Part shown: positions 44,435 to 56,373 of the stretch, piece by piece
Layout of the letters: every line of letters starts with the position of its first letter
Numbering within the stretch: position 1 is the stretch's first letter
DNA from: Phycomyces nitens
Lineage: Eukaryota > Mucoromycota > Mucoromycetes > Mucorales > Phycomycetaceae
DNA: 64,000 nucleotides
Direction of reading: 5' to 3'
Assembly (NCBI GenBank): GCA_022702545.1
Contig: JAHRBC010000002.1
Span: forward strand, 2,976,001 to 3,040,000
Notes under the pieces: model-generated
Databases searched by the model: none
What the model saw: the letters and a program-made list of their open reading frames with translations, nothing else
What the model was told of the DNA's origin: nothing
Translations under genes and position numbers: made by a program

Positions 44435-47327
44435 ATGTTTAAAAAGGGAACTCGCATAAAGAATATTCGTCGCAAGATAGAAACCAGCGACGATGAGACC
44501 CAGGATGAAATTAACAGTACGGCATTAAATTAGTGAATTATTATACAAATGTCTGAATAATTCATCCTAGTTGAGACCCAAGTAAAACAGACCATCACAA
44601 AGAGTTTGACTGAGAAGAAGAAGAAGAAAGAGCCCAAGAAATCCCTCGGTCTAAGTTTCGAAGACGAGGCAAGCACAAAGCTCTAGCATCAATTACCAGA
44701 TATAAATTGACCCTGAATGTAAATATATTATAGGAAGAAGAAAATGCATTCCAAATTAAGAAAAGTAAAGCCAGTCGACGTTTGGCTACTGGACGTACAT
44801 TGCCAGGTTTAGAGTGAGTAAATGCCTTGTGCTTTATGATGACCAAGAGCTTACATTATTGCTTACTATTATTAAAAAAAAGTTCTGCCGATGGTTCCAA
44901 TGAAGATAATGCACCATCAGCATCATACACAGCAGAATTACTCGAATCCCTTCGTGCAAATACACCAAGCATGCCTGCAGGTCTAAAGAATTCAACAATG
45001 ACTGATGATGAAGCTCTGTTGGTAGAAAAGTTCCCGAACATGATGAATGCAAAGATTGGATCGACTGGAATACCTGATGCTAATGCAATTCATGCCGCGA
45101 AAAAGAAGCGTGAATTACTGCGTAAAGGTGTTCATGTAGTGGATCAAGAAGATGATTTTATCTCTCTAGACAGTGTAAGTTGTAGCAGCATATTCAAGTG
45201 TACTGGTAAATTGAATTGGATCGTCTTGGATCATAGGCAACAGAGAACTCACGGCTGATACGCGAAGAAGATGATATTGGAGATGATGGCACCGCAGGTA
45301 ACTCTATAAAATGGTCAAACAAAGAAAGAAAGAGAGAGATGACTGATGGTATATTATAGAATACGAAAAGTATGTTGGAGAGGACCTCACCTTGAACAAG
45401 ACCACTGCAAAAAAGCAAGCAAAGGAGCGTAGAGATGGTGTAAGGGAGATGATTGAAGTTGCTCAGGAAGACGATGAAGATGAAGATGATCTGGCACGAT
45501 GGGAAAAGGATATGATAAAACATGGAGGGGTACGGTCTCAGTATAATCAGGTTGAAAAGGATCCTTTCAAGACACCCCTGGATTATAAACCTGCTCAGAG
45601 TAAGCCAAGGAGGATGATCAACCTGATCCTTGATTTTAACTGCCAAGTTTTACAGTTCCATTGGAAACTACTCTACCCAGTATGGCCGATGTGATGCTTA
45701 AACTCGATGTGACATCTAGCCATTTGAATCATTCTCTCGATGAGCAGAATACTCAAATCAAGAACGCCGAAAAGAACTTGAGAAACGCCAATGCATCCAA
45801 GGAAGACCTCGAGAAAGAAATCGAACGCTCAAGCAAACGATACAACTATTTCCAGGAACTCATGAGCTATGTTAATGATCTTGGCGAAATGTTGGATGCA
45901 AAGGTAAGGATCTTTAGGTTTTGTGGCAAAATAAATATAGAATTGTTACTGATGTCAGCTGTACCATTAGTTCCCCGAATTAACTAAGCTCGAGGAAGAA
46001 GCCCATGCTTTGTTCTTTACAAAATACGAAGTTGTTACTGAACGGCGATGGGAAGATGATCTGGATGATCTCGCTTTGTTTGCTATCCTCCCTCATATGG
46101 AGGTCGAAGAAGAGCAAGTGGATGAGTTTGGACGGGTGATTGAAGTGAAATCTTCCGAGGCTTCTCGCCAACGACGAAGAGAAGAGCGTTTGGGACGAAT
46201 AAAGAAGAGGGATATGGAAGATGAGGATGCGGCAATGTGGACTGATGATGATATGCAAGAGGAATGGATCTTGCAAAAAGAAGACCGGCTAGGTAATATG
46301 GACTGTGTGTGTGTGTGTGTACTCCACAAGTACTTATATGTTTTGGAATAGAGACCATTCGGACACAAAAGATAGCCGAACTTCTTTCAGATGTGAGTGA
46401 TGAGTTTAAACCATTACGTACAGTGATGGATAGATTTGGAGCCTGGAAGACAGAATTCTACGAAGATTACCAAAAGGCATTCGGTAGCTTGAGTCTGCCG
46501 GGTGCATTTGAGTTTTATGTGCGATGCGAACTTGTGTCCTGGGATCCCTTTGAGGTAAGTTGATAATATGGTACCAGACCCCTCTTTTTGTGGGTGAATT
46601 GACAATAAGGGGATAGGAAGCGATTGATTTTGATTCGATGAGATGGCATTCTGTCCTGTCAGACTATGGTGTGATTGAAGGAGAGGATGGACATGAGGAT
46701 GCAGATGTTGAACTGTTGAACAAGGTGGTTGAAAAGGTGTTGATTAAAAGACTAAAGGGACTTTTGGACACGCTGAATCCTGCCTCGACAAGGGAGATGC
46801 GCCACGCAGTCCAAGCGTTTGAACAAGTGTCTTACTATGTTGAGAAGAAGGAGAATGCTTATCAGGTAAAGAAAACGGGATAAAAATAGCGAGTCTGACT
46901 AGAAATAATAATAATAATAAATAAAATAAAATAAAAATCTCACTATTTTGCCTCCTTTTCTAGGACCTTACAAGTGCAGTTACGAGTAGCTTAGAGAGGC
47001 AGTTGATCCGCTATGCAGACTTTATTGAGCGCGTGTCAATCAAGACTGACATTGACGAGAATGCCAAGTTGGCCAAGACACGCTTCTTCTATCGCCAGTG
47101 CAAGGTAAGGATCATTAAATAAAGGGTCTATGGCTAAAGTCGAAATTGAATAGTATCTCAAGACATTGACCCTCTGGCGTCGATATATCCCCAAGGACAC
47201 CCTTTCAGTTCTGGGTGATATGGTGATGAACCGAATTCTGGCCCCTTTGTTGCGACCTCGTCTGGATGCCCATGATAACCAATTAGAGACGCATGGTTTG
47301 GAAATGTTGGCTCGTCTCCAACAATAA
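44435..47327 (+). CDS. GCFC-domain protein, PAXBP1/GCF2-like
   Basis: Twelve exons join in frame to 729 aa: 44435-44516, 44571-44668, 44734-44813, 44883-45174, 45237-45297, 45360-45599, 45656-45903, 45971-46292, 46352-46554, 46617-46865, 46964-47104 and 47154-47327. The N-terminus is basic and acidic by turns, with FKKGTRIKNIRRK and AFQIKKSKASRR, typical of the PAXBP1/GCF family. A coiled coil (NTQIKNAEKNLRNANASKED) precedes the GCFC domain (LLSDVSDEFKPLRTVMDRFG, FYVRCELVSWDPFE, MRWHSVLSDYG). Relatives act in spliceosome disassembly or transcription in the nucleus. The intron after exon 2 starts with GC (gcaagc), not GT. Confidence 0.85.
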
Positions 47328-47424
47328 TAATATGCTGTACACTTTTTGATAGTAGAAATAATATAATGATACGCAAAGAATTCAAGTAATTGACCTAAAT
47401 GCCAAGAATACACAAGAAGAAAAG

Positions 47425-48066
47425 TTATCGTCTTCGTTTGTTACGAGAGGGATGGCTCTGAATCGGTCCTGCCAGTCGCTGCAGTTCAGTTAAGCCTGGT
47501 TTGGCTACAATCTGGATATGCACAGCCGAGTTCATTCTCTCCTGTGTCTTCAGGTCTTCATCCTATATACAATACATATCAACCTTTCACCCCCAATTCC
47601 TCCCTCTTTTAAAAATGCTTTATACTCTCCTTTAGAATTGCTTACCATATCTTCTGGAACCACGTCATCTACCAGAACCACACTTTCTGTGGTAGGTTTA
47701 AGATCCACTTGGTGATTCATAGCTTCCTGGGCTGCCAATGCTACTGACAGACAATTCTGAATGGTTGCTCCCAAAGCATGTAGTGTCACTGTGTTGTTTC
47801 TAATTTAAAAGACATTACCCATCAATGTGTGAATTAAATAAAGATCTTTCTCTTTTACCTCTCATTGACCATAAGACGTTTGATCCTTTTGACGATCGCG
47901 ATTGTCTTGCTCTTGCGCGATAGGTAAATGTGATTAGGATCGGCTGCTGGCCTCTGAGGTGTTCTTTTGTGAATGACACCTAGGGTACAAATCAATCAAG
48001 AATGATCCTGTTGTGTGGCTTGCTACCTTGAACTTTCTCTCGCTTATGTTCGCTCAATTGCTTCAT
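47425..48066 (-). CDS. POP7: RNase P/MRP subunit Pop7/Rpp20 (Alba-like)
   Basis: Four exons (48066-48027, 47979-47859, 47799-47646, 47562-47425) encode 150 aa. Motifs fit the Pop7/Rpp20 Alba fold: IYLSRKSKTIAIVKRIKRL, VTLHALGATIQNCLSVAL and LKPTTESVVLVDDVVP. Pop7 pairs with Pop6 to bind the P3 stem of RNase P and RNase MRP RNA in the nucleus. The basic C-terminus (HPSRNKRRR) may help RNA binding or nuclear import. It is convergent with the GCFC-domain gene, with stop codons 98 bp apart. Confidence 0.85.
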
Positions 48067-48207
48067 TTAGTTACAGATAAACAAAAGAAAGAAGTAAAAA
48101 CGCGGCTCCGACCATGTCTCTTTGACTTGTCATTTCAAACTTCGCTTATATTATTAAAGAGAAACAATGACTTTGTGTTTTTATTCTTAATTGCAAAAAA
48201 AATGTGT

Positions 48208-49152
48208 TTATGCCTCAACAGCAGCGGGGGCAGCAGCGGCAACGGGAGCAGGAGTAAAGTCCTGGACAATGGGCTCCTCGATATCCTTCTCCTCCTTGGG
48301 TTCAAGGATGGTGACGATATCGGGAAGAGTGTTCTTGGGTCCGTTGCGGCCAGTGGGATCACTGTCAAGCATGATCTTGACCTTGATACCGAGGACACCC
48401 TGACGCAACATAACGTGACGGACAGCAGTGGTGATGAACTCACGGGCAGGCTGGCCAGAGTGGATCATGAAACCATCGCTGAACTTCATGGCTTTGGCAC
48501 GGGCAGCACGGAGCTTACCAGAGACAACAACTTCGCAACCCTTGGCACCAGACTCCATGACGAAGCGGACGACACCGTAACAGGCACGACGGACAGCAAG
48601 ACCGTTGAGGAGCTTGTACTTGACAGACTCGCACTGGGCAATGGCGCAGAGACCACGGTTCTGGACACGCTCAGCGTAGAGTTCGACAGCGTTCTCGGCG
48701 AACTTGAAACGCTTCTGGACGAGGAAGGTCAATTCGCGGATGCGACGACCCTTCTCACCGAGAACGTTCTGGGTGTGGGTGGCACGGATGATGATCTCAG
48801 TGCGGGCGGGGGTGACGCGGACCTCAACACCAGCATAGCCATCCTCAGCAAGTTCACGGGTGAAGTATTCGTTCAACTCGGCGTAAAAGACACCATCGGC
48901 GACCTAAATGGGAGTAGTGGGTCAAAATGAGGGGTGACTGGAAGGAGACAAGTATTTTTGTGTAGTTATATATAAAAGATATATAGAGGGGCGGAAAGGG
49001 GTTTCGTTGTAGTGAAGTATAGAATGACTTACAAACTATAGAGAATTATGTGTGTTAGTTTTTTTTTGAGTGCCATCCATTCAATCCATCCATCCATCCA
49101 TCCATCTATTTACCTTTCTCTTCTTGGAGATCTGAGCAGCGGCACCGGCCAT
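48208..49152 (-). CDS. RPS3: 40S ribosomal protein uS3 (with 3-nt micro-exon)
   Basis: Three exons are proposed: 49152-49114 ([13 protein letters not shown]), a 3-nt exon 49035-49033 (TTT, Phe) and 48903-48208, giving 245 aa. The family sequence KKRKFVADGVF requires Phe between the flanking exons. It is supplied only by TTT lying between an acceptor (ctatag) and a donor (gtaagt). The body has the KH-type RNA-binding region ([20 protein letters not shown]), [41 protein letters not shown] and an Ala-rich C-tail. It forms part of the 40S mRNA-entry site. Codon use is more GC-rich than in neighbours, as usual for ribosomal genes. Confidence 0.95.
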
Positions 49153-49494
49153 ATTGAACGCGAGGCAGAAATAAAAGGAAGGGATAGTCCAAGGCGTGGG
49201 GGCAGTTGCCTTTTGGACCCCACCCCCTGCCCGCACTTGCTTTTGCCCAACCCTCTCTTTCGCCTTTCTGTCCCGCTGTCACCCCCCCTCCTCCACCGCC
49301 CCCCCTCCCTCCTAATCTCACTTGTCCAATCAGCGTCGAGTATTTTCTCTTCACCCACAAAGGGGAAGATTTGATATAGGGAGCCTTGGATTGGGGGCTA
49401 AGAAAACATTATGCTATCCAAGGGGACTTATTGCTTAAAGTCCTATAAAAGACGCCAGACCTTTTTAGCCTGTTTCTACCATCTCTCTTTTATT
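49153..49494. promoter_or_regulatory. Divergent promoter of uS3 and small coiled-coil gene
   Basis: 342 bp between the two start codons. It includes a C-rich tract at about 49,275-49,310 on the plus strand. No specific regulatory motif is assigned. Confidence 0.45.
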
Positions 49495-49737
49495 ATGGTC
49501 GACTCATACCACCGCAGCAAAATGTCCCCAAGACTCACCGAAGACAGCCTCAGCACCCGGGAGTATGGCAGCAGCGGGCCCTTGAGCCGCGACCTGCTAC
49601 TGACACGCGAACAGCAGCTGCGAGAGGAGATTGCAAGACTTAAACTAGAAGAACAAGAACTGCGAGAAAAGGACCACTGGATCAAGCAGAATATCATGGC
49701 TGTCAGGGAGAAACTGGCCGCAGAACGACGCATGTAG
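49495..49737 (+). CDS. Small coiled-coil protein (80 aa), function unknown
   Basis: A single-exon frame of 80 aa starts at the ATG after a pyrimidine-rich leader; the frame is open upstream to 49411 but that part looks non-coding. The first 35 residues are Ser-rich with Arg. Residues about 38-80 form a strong amphipathic coiled coil (LLTREQQLREEIARLKLEEQ). No family is recognised. Composition and position beside the uS3 promoter support a real gene. Confidence 0.5.
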   Translation: MVDSYHRSKMSPRLTEDSLSTREYGSSGPLSRDLLLTREQQLREEIARLKLEEQELREKDHWIKQNIMAVREKLAAERRM

Positions 49738-49956
49738 ACAGAAATACCCAAAAACAATATCCCAAATCCCTCTCTAACTTCCTCCACCATAACACTCCTC
49801 CTTCCCTTCTCATAAAGACCAACTCCCTTTTTGTTTATCCTTGTTTTTATCCTTGTTTATAGTGCAGTGTTATGGGATCAGGGCCACCTCATGGACAATT
49901 AAAAAATCGAGTTTTGCCCTTTCTTCGTTTGTTCTTATCCCCCTTTATTTATCTCT

Positions 49957-51830
49957 TTATTCGCCAAGTTGAGGACCCTTGAGCGATGTTCTACCGGCAC
50001 GCATCATCTCATCAACCAACAAGAGGTTGCTGGCAATTACAGAGCTATAAAATAGTATTAGTATCTCTTTAAATAAATAAATAAAAACACAATCTTACCA
50101 AGAGTGCAGCATGTGGCGGTGAACTCTGTAGTTGCTCCATACACCCTCCAACTTGGGGTCCATGGTCTCGCCTGTCTTGAGATCTACACCAACAATGTGT
50201 CCTTCCATATGCTCATCCTGAAGAGCAACAATCACATCCTGGGCATCAAAACCAGCATTCTGTGCCAACACCTTGGGGATAACGAGGAGAGCATCAGCAA
50301 ATGCCTGGACACCCATCTTGGCTCTGCCCTTGACACTCTTCTTGAACTCGACCAGATGCTGCGAAAGAGCAACCTCAAATGCACCAGCTCCAGCAACAAC
50401 AGCCTTGTCTTCAATTGCATTCTTTACTGCACGGAGACCATCACGGACAGCATCGTTGATCTGGGCAATTGTGTGCTGGTTGGGGCCCTTGATGAGAATG
50501 GTGACACTGTAGGGATCCTTGACATCCTCAATAAATGTAAACTTGTCTTCTCCAATGACCTGCTCATATACAAGGCCAGCATAGCCCAAGATCTCGGGTG
50601 ACAGATCGTCAACAGAGTTCTGAGCAACACCACCACACACCAGCTGAAGACGCTCCATGTTTCTACGCTTGGCACGACGAAGGCCAAGGATGTTGTTCTT
50701 GGCAAGGATATCAAGTGAAAGGGGATCAATGCCCTTTTGGTTGATGATGACAAAGCCCTTTTGGCATTGACACCACTGCAGATGGAGTTCTTGAATTCAA
50801 CCAACTTGCGCACCTTGTCGTCTACATGCTTGCGTTCACTCTCAACAAGCTTCTCGCGCTGTTCGGGGGTGGAGTAGAAGAAACCGGAATTGATCTCACT
50901 CTTCTCGTATTCCAAACTGACATTGAGGGTGAGGATATAGGCGTCTTCGATCTTCTTGGGCATGTCAGGGTGGCGAGCACCATGATCCATAACCAAACCA
51001 CGCACAAGTCTAGACTCACTCTCGGAACGGTGCTGCATCTTCATAATCTCTACCATGTGCAAATCAATGGGCTCACCCTCACGGTAGATAGCAAGAACGG
51101 CATCCACAACAGCCTCTGTCAATGTATCTGCCAATGCACGATGTACCTTTGTACGCAACGAAGTACGTGCTACTGAGACCAACAATTCACGGTCTACTAC
51201 AGGCTTGGGGGTCTTGAAGGTCTCGAGGAACTTGAGTGCCTCGTTCTTTGCTGCATCGTAACCCTCGGTAATCACTCGAGGATGGAGTCCCTCGGAGATG
51301 TATCGCTCGGCCTGTTTAAGGAGTTCTCCAACAAGTAATACGATTGAAGTGGTTCCATCACCTGTGATTTCATCCTGTGCAGTGGCAGCCTTGGCAATCA
51401 TGGCAGCAGTGGGATGTTGAATTTGCTGCAGATCATCAAGATGATTAGCTTTTTGATTCCTCTGTTATTCTCTCCTTTTAATCGTCATTTGGTTTTACCA
51501 TCTCGGTCAACAAGACCTTGCCATCCTTGGTCAGCTTGATGGAGCCTGAACCATCGACCAGCCTAAGATGCACATGAGGATCAGCTTAATGTCAAAGTAA
51601 ATGTTATTTAAAGTGGTATCTTTACATCTTGATGGTGCCGCGGGGACCAAGGTTAGAACGGAGGACTTCCTGGAGACCAATAGCAGCAGTGATGTTCAAC
51701 TGGAGGGCCTGACCGCGTCGGGCGACATCCGAGTTGGGGTTAATCAATTTCAGGGCAGACGAAGCCCTAAAGCAATCACGCGCGTCATCGTTGAGAACTT
51801 GATTCGAGTGAGAATCGAATTATCTTACAT
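49957..51830 (-). CDS. CCT6: T-complex chaperonin subunit zeta, with a 1-nt frame break
   Basis: Five exons are proposed: 51830-51829 (only AT of the start codon), 51766-51626, 51562-51499, 51425-50099 and 50044-49957. The product would be about 540 aa, normal for CCT6. Group II chaperonin motifs include [34 protein letters not shown], the ATP-site [26 protein letters not shown], and the CCT6-type end [15 protein letters not shown]. The frame shifts by one base near 50,759-50,762, in an AAAA run (minus strand) where family alignment expects Lys-Lys-Gly. One base is missing there; beyond it the sequence is fully family-like. A sequencing or assembly error in the homopolymer is more likely than a real mutation in this essential gene. 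Confidence 0.93.
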
Positions 51831-52099
51831 TTAGATGAGATGCTTGTTGATGATGGAAAGGAAGGAGTGGGAGAACAAGTGTCAAGCTGTCAAGGGCTCA
51901 AGATGGAGACTCGTGGTGGCTGGCGGGTCACCTTTGACCCTCGTTTTACACGTCATCTAAAGGCTCGCTCATGCTTCTCCCCTTCAAACACCGCGCTACA
52001 CGTAAAATGTAAAGATGGTATGATGATAATATATGTATGTATATAATAAAGAGAAAACATGATTATATATATGTATATATAAAAAGAGGGTATTGGTCT

Positions 52100-53412
52100 C
52101 TAGACAATTTCACAAAGGACCTTGTTGGTTGAATCACAGGTACTGGGGAAAATGCCGATGTTGGCTTTAAGAACAAGACAGCTGGCTCCAGCCATGCCAT
52201 AAGAGTCTCCATTCCATTGGCCAATCAGTACATCTTCGTAGCCTATTCTGTGCAGACTTTCTGAAAAGTTCAAGTATCCTTCAGACGTAACAGAGCCGAA
52301 GTTGTCCTTTTGGCACGCGTTTCTTGCATCCTCGTGGTTGGACCGACCCGCTTCAAGTGTCACAATACGATAGCTGACTCCGTCCACTTTAAACACAGTC
52401 TGACCTAGATCCTCATATACCAAGTTGGATGGTTTGGATTCTAGAGAAAGAGTAGGGATTATCAATGGGTTTGCTGAAGGCTCAGCAGTGCGTCTTGTCG
52501 ATGATCTTTGTACAGGTCTTTTTGATGACCTTGAGCCAGATTTTCTTGAAGGAGGTGAGGTTTGCCTTGACGATTGGCGACTTGGTGTTTGCTTTGAATT
52601 TTGTCTTGCATGGCTGCTGACGGTACTGGTTGGAGGGATTCTTTGCTACAATAAAACCATATTTTGCTATAAACATTGCTATTTGTATTGATGTGATACT
52701 TACAGTTCCCCAAAATCCACAGACGGCAGCCTAATAAACCAATTGAGTATTCAAATTTACAACCAATGTACAATATTTCTTACAGTAGCCGTTTTACATG
52801 TCTTATGAGACTGTGGCAAGTCGATAAACGTAGAAGGGCTAAATGTATATTGGATCAATATCTTTGCACTCTACATCTTCTTTTTTTTTTCATCAATACT
52901 TGCGCTTGGAATTCAAAGCAACCCATTCCGTTTCCTTTATCAAGAAACCCCAACGTTAGTCTTGTTGTATCATGTTGATTTTTGGATAATCTCGTAAATA
53001 CCTCCATCAGAATCTGGTAGCCCGAGATGATTCTATTGCATTTGAGTTAATTCTACAACAAAAGGTATACTTGTTTTTTTTTTTGCAAATCACTCACAAC
53101 AAGATATACTTGACCGGGTACAAAAAAACCTGAATCCCCCAAGAAAGAGGAGGCCATGTCGAGAATAGTCAACTGTTCAGTTTGGCCTGAATTCGATGAC
53201 ATGGTCAACAAGGAACCTCCACATCCAAAGTAGCAGGATTCTGGCCCAGGAGAATCTTTGTCAGCGTTTTCAACAGAAGCTAGAGCAAATGTATAGTCGC
53301 TTATTGTAGGGTTAGGATGCTTTGCTGTGGCTAGACATTGGGCCTGTTCTGTCTTGGCTACCAGACTAGACAAGATGAGAATACTGGTGATTACTATCAG
53401 AGAAAATTGCAT
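52100..53412 (-). CDS. Secreted protein with lectin-like C-terminal domain
   Basis: Six exons (53412-53098, 53032-53002, 52934-52900, 52810-52784, 52730-52704, 52645-52100) join in frame to 326 aa. A signal peptide (MQFSLIVITSILILSSLVA) leads to a Cys-containing region (ESCYFGCGGS, NGMGCFEFQAQ). A Ser/Arg/Lys-rich linker follows (about residues 150-205). The C-terminal 115 residues contain EDARNACQKDNFGS, LIGQWNGDSYGMAGASCLVL and a final VLCEIV. The paired Cys, WNGD and C-terminal CE recall C-type-lectin-like folds, though calcium-site motifs are not clear. The two 27-nt exons are the least certain. Sugar binding is inference. Confidence 0.65.
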
Positions 53413-53762
53413 GAGTAGCAATTGGTGAGCTATGAAGAAACAAGCAACAACAAAACAATGTCTTTGATTGCCAGTCTTGTGGTATATATCAGGATTAAGC
53501 GAGATATGTGGATCAGTTTAGTCAAGGGAATTTTGCAGATATTATTTGGCATTCTTCCCCCCTCATCAAAAATAAACATGTTCAAGATAAACCTCATATG
53601 AATATCTCTGTATGGTCTAAGAGCCAGATTTTGTGCCATCAGATTATTATAAACAGACGAAAAGACATATAAAGAGCCGGTTGTCATTATAAATAATTCT
53701 ATGCACAAACATCTTGTTTGTTTATTGAATTTGAATATTTTGGATTTGATTTCTATATTCTT

Positions 53763-55959
53763 CTACTCGAACAATCTTGACAGTTCATTTTTCATTACTT
53801 TACCCATTGCGTTTTTTGGTAGCTCAGAAACGATTCTTAGCCGAGTAGGCACTTTGTGAACCGCAAGTCGTTTCTTTAATTCCTCGCGCATTACATTGAT
53901 GTCAAGGATCTTTTGGGTATAATCAATAAAACACGAATATTTCTAAATGTAAGCATTAAACTTACCTTGTCCTGTTCCATTACAACTACCGCAGCTACAC
54001 GCTGACCCCACTCTGCATCTGCAAGGCGAATGACGGCTACATCATTGATATGTAGAGGAGATGACAAGAGTTCACGTTCGACCTCTAGGGCAGACACCAT
54101 CTCACCACCCGACTAAAAAAAAGTAGAAAACGATGAGACATTTGAAAACTAATAAGTGTCAGGACTTGCCTTGATAATGTCAATACTCTCTCTTCCAAAT
54201 ATTCTAAAGTAACCTTTGTCGCCTAGGCGCATGGCAACATCTCCGGTGATGAACCTATAGAGAAGATTAATTAAACCTTTACTTCAAGTCTGCTCATAAA
54301 CCTACCAGCCATCTTCCGTGAACGTTTTCTTGGTAGCTTCTGGTCGACCCCAATATTCTTTAAACACGTTGCGCCCCTTGATTTGGATCACGGCCGGCAC
54401 ATTCAAATTGCTCGTCAGATCCCTGAATGTATTGGACCCTTTTGGAAACTCGACCATCAAACGGACTTGGACGCCTTCCAAGGGTAAGCCAACTGTGCCC
54501 TATATACACATTTCCCGCTCATTAGCAACATTAAATGAAAAAAAAGAAGATAGCTTGCCTCCATTCTTTCGTCTATAGCATAATCCTGGCTAAGTGCCAT
54601 GCCGATTTCTATTTGGTGTTAATATAGTGTCAGTCTATTCTATTACTCTTGTTTTCCCTTGCTTCGTTAGACTACCAGTCATTCCATAGCGTTCTAATAA
54701 TGCTTGGCCGGTTATATCTTTCCATAGAGCATGAAAGCTAAATGGCAGAGAAGCTGATCCAGATACCATGAACCGAAACTGGTGGCATGCTTTGGAATAC
54801 AATGCTTTCTGTTGCTCGTCCAAGGCCTTGTAGTATCCAATAAGCTTAGCTACACAGGTTTAATATATTAAGCATATCAACAGATACCCTTTTAATACCC
54901 TAGGCTATATACTTACAATATATTGTCGGGACAGACATAAAGATTGTCAATGTGGGCTTTTTAAAAGTTGAACTTTCCACCCATCTTTCCCAGACCTGCT
55001 TTGCATCAAACTTTTGATACATCTCTACAGTCGCACCAGCATAAAGTGCGCACGTCAATGCGTTTACGATACCATGTATATGATGGAGAGGGAGAATGTG
55101 GTGAATTCTATCCTTTTCTGTCCACTTCCATGCTTTGACCAGTACTTCAGTCTGGGCATCAATGTTGTCGTGGGTTGATACAGCGGCCTTTGGTTTTCCT
55201 GGGGATAAAGTGAGAAAAAGATAGCACAATTGGGTGCTATATGTTTACCCGTAGTTCCACTAGTAAAAATAATCAATGCACGTCTGTTTATATTCATTTC
55301 AAAGAGTTCAGGCACCCTAGGCTAATGAGAAAAGTAAGAAATATATAGCAATTGCACCAATTAGTCATACCTCTTTGTAGTAGAAATCAGTATCCTTGAA
55401 TAGGAATAACTGCTGCCCTGTTTTCTCGGCCAACATATTGACACGTTCTTCAAATACAACATGTCCAAGCAATCGGGTTGCTTGGGCTTCCCCCATGCTA
55501 TATACTTGTTCAGGAAGAGGGTGGCTCGTGCCTAGATATAAACCTGTCAGCCTAATAGCCATCCAATAATAGTTATAGGTGTACTTACACAGAGGTACAG
55601 CAATACCACCAGCTGCCCAGACAGCCCATTGACAGACAACATAGGAAAATCCACTAATACATATATTCATATAAGTTTGTCTAGTATATAAAAAGTAACA
55701 TATAGATAAATTACCTCGGGCAGAGAATGGCTATACGTTCCTCATCAAGATCCCTGTACGATTATGAGTTCATGTCCTAATGAGTACCCGATTCTTACGT
55801 TTTGTCTCCTAACAGTAACATTCTTAAACTTGCTACTGCATGTACTAATTCACGGTAGGAATGAGTTGTTTCTGTTCTAATGTCATCAATTGCGGGTCCA
55901 TTGTTGTGCTGAGCAAAGCCAATGGCATTCTTAAAAAGGGGAAAGTTTGGAAGGGCCAT
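53763..55959 (-). CDS. Acyl-CoA synthetase, malonyl-CoA synthetase (ACSF3)-like
   Basis: Twelve exons join in frame to 525 aa: 55959-55799, 55753-55715, 55653-55589, 55531-55371, 55321-55249, 55198-54917, 54849-54676, 54608-54559, 54499-54306, 54254-54170, 54112-53966 and 53909-53763. Adenylate-forming motifs are present in order: IIFTSGTTGKPKAAVSTH (ATP), LLERYGMTEIGMAL, YWGRPEATKKTF, DGWFITGDVAMRLGDKGYF, GRESIDIIKSGGEMVSALEV, and the catalytic Lys motif KNAMGKVMK. The pattern is closest to malonyl/methylmalonyl-CoA synthetases. No clear mitochondrial presequence or PTS1 is seen. Two introns (after 54559 and after 54170) begin with GC, not GT. Confidence 0.85.
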
Positions 55960-56373
55960 TGTTTTACAATAGAAAAAGAATTTAGAGGTTTCAAAATCAA
56001 ACTTGTATGTCAATCCCAGCCTTTTATGTATTTGAGATCATCTACAGTAATTATGATATTTGTTTAAAAGTCCGTATTCAAATGTCGTAAAAAAAAAGAC
56101 TTTTATAACAATCATGAAATGTGATTTCTATTCCTATCAATATACCTTTTATATATATTTTATAATATATATTAAATAATAGGTAACAGAGTAATATATA
56201 AAACACAGTAGAACGAAAGGGGATCTTGAGAAATATCAACACGAACTCTTGATGTTACCCAACTATCAATTTTTCTTCAACCAAACAATTTAATACCATG
56301 CTCAAGACAGCTTTGTCCATTGGACACCAAGAATTGATTGGGTGCCAAAAATTAATAAAGTCAAGAGGAATTC
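55960..56373. other. Promoter side of the acyl-CoA synthetase gene
   Basis: AT-rich DNA with TA runs near 56,150-56,180, leading into the dispersed repeat. No gene is seen. Confidence 0.5.

Noticed and set aside
48013..48930. 305-codon plus-strand frame opposite the uS3 gene
   Set aside because: The minus strand encodes an unmistakable uS3 protein; the plus frame is a GC-rich shadow.
55311..55320. Acceptor at the second AG (cctag) for exon 5 of the acyl-CoA synthetase
   Set aside because: It gives an immediate frame loss; the AG six bases earlier keeps the frame and adds Pro-Arg.
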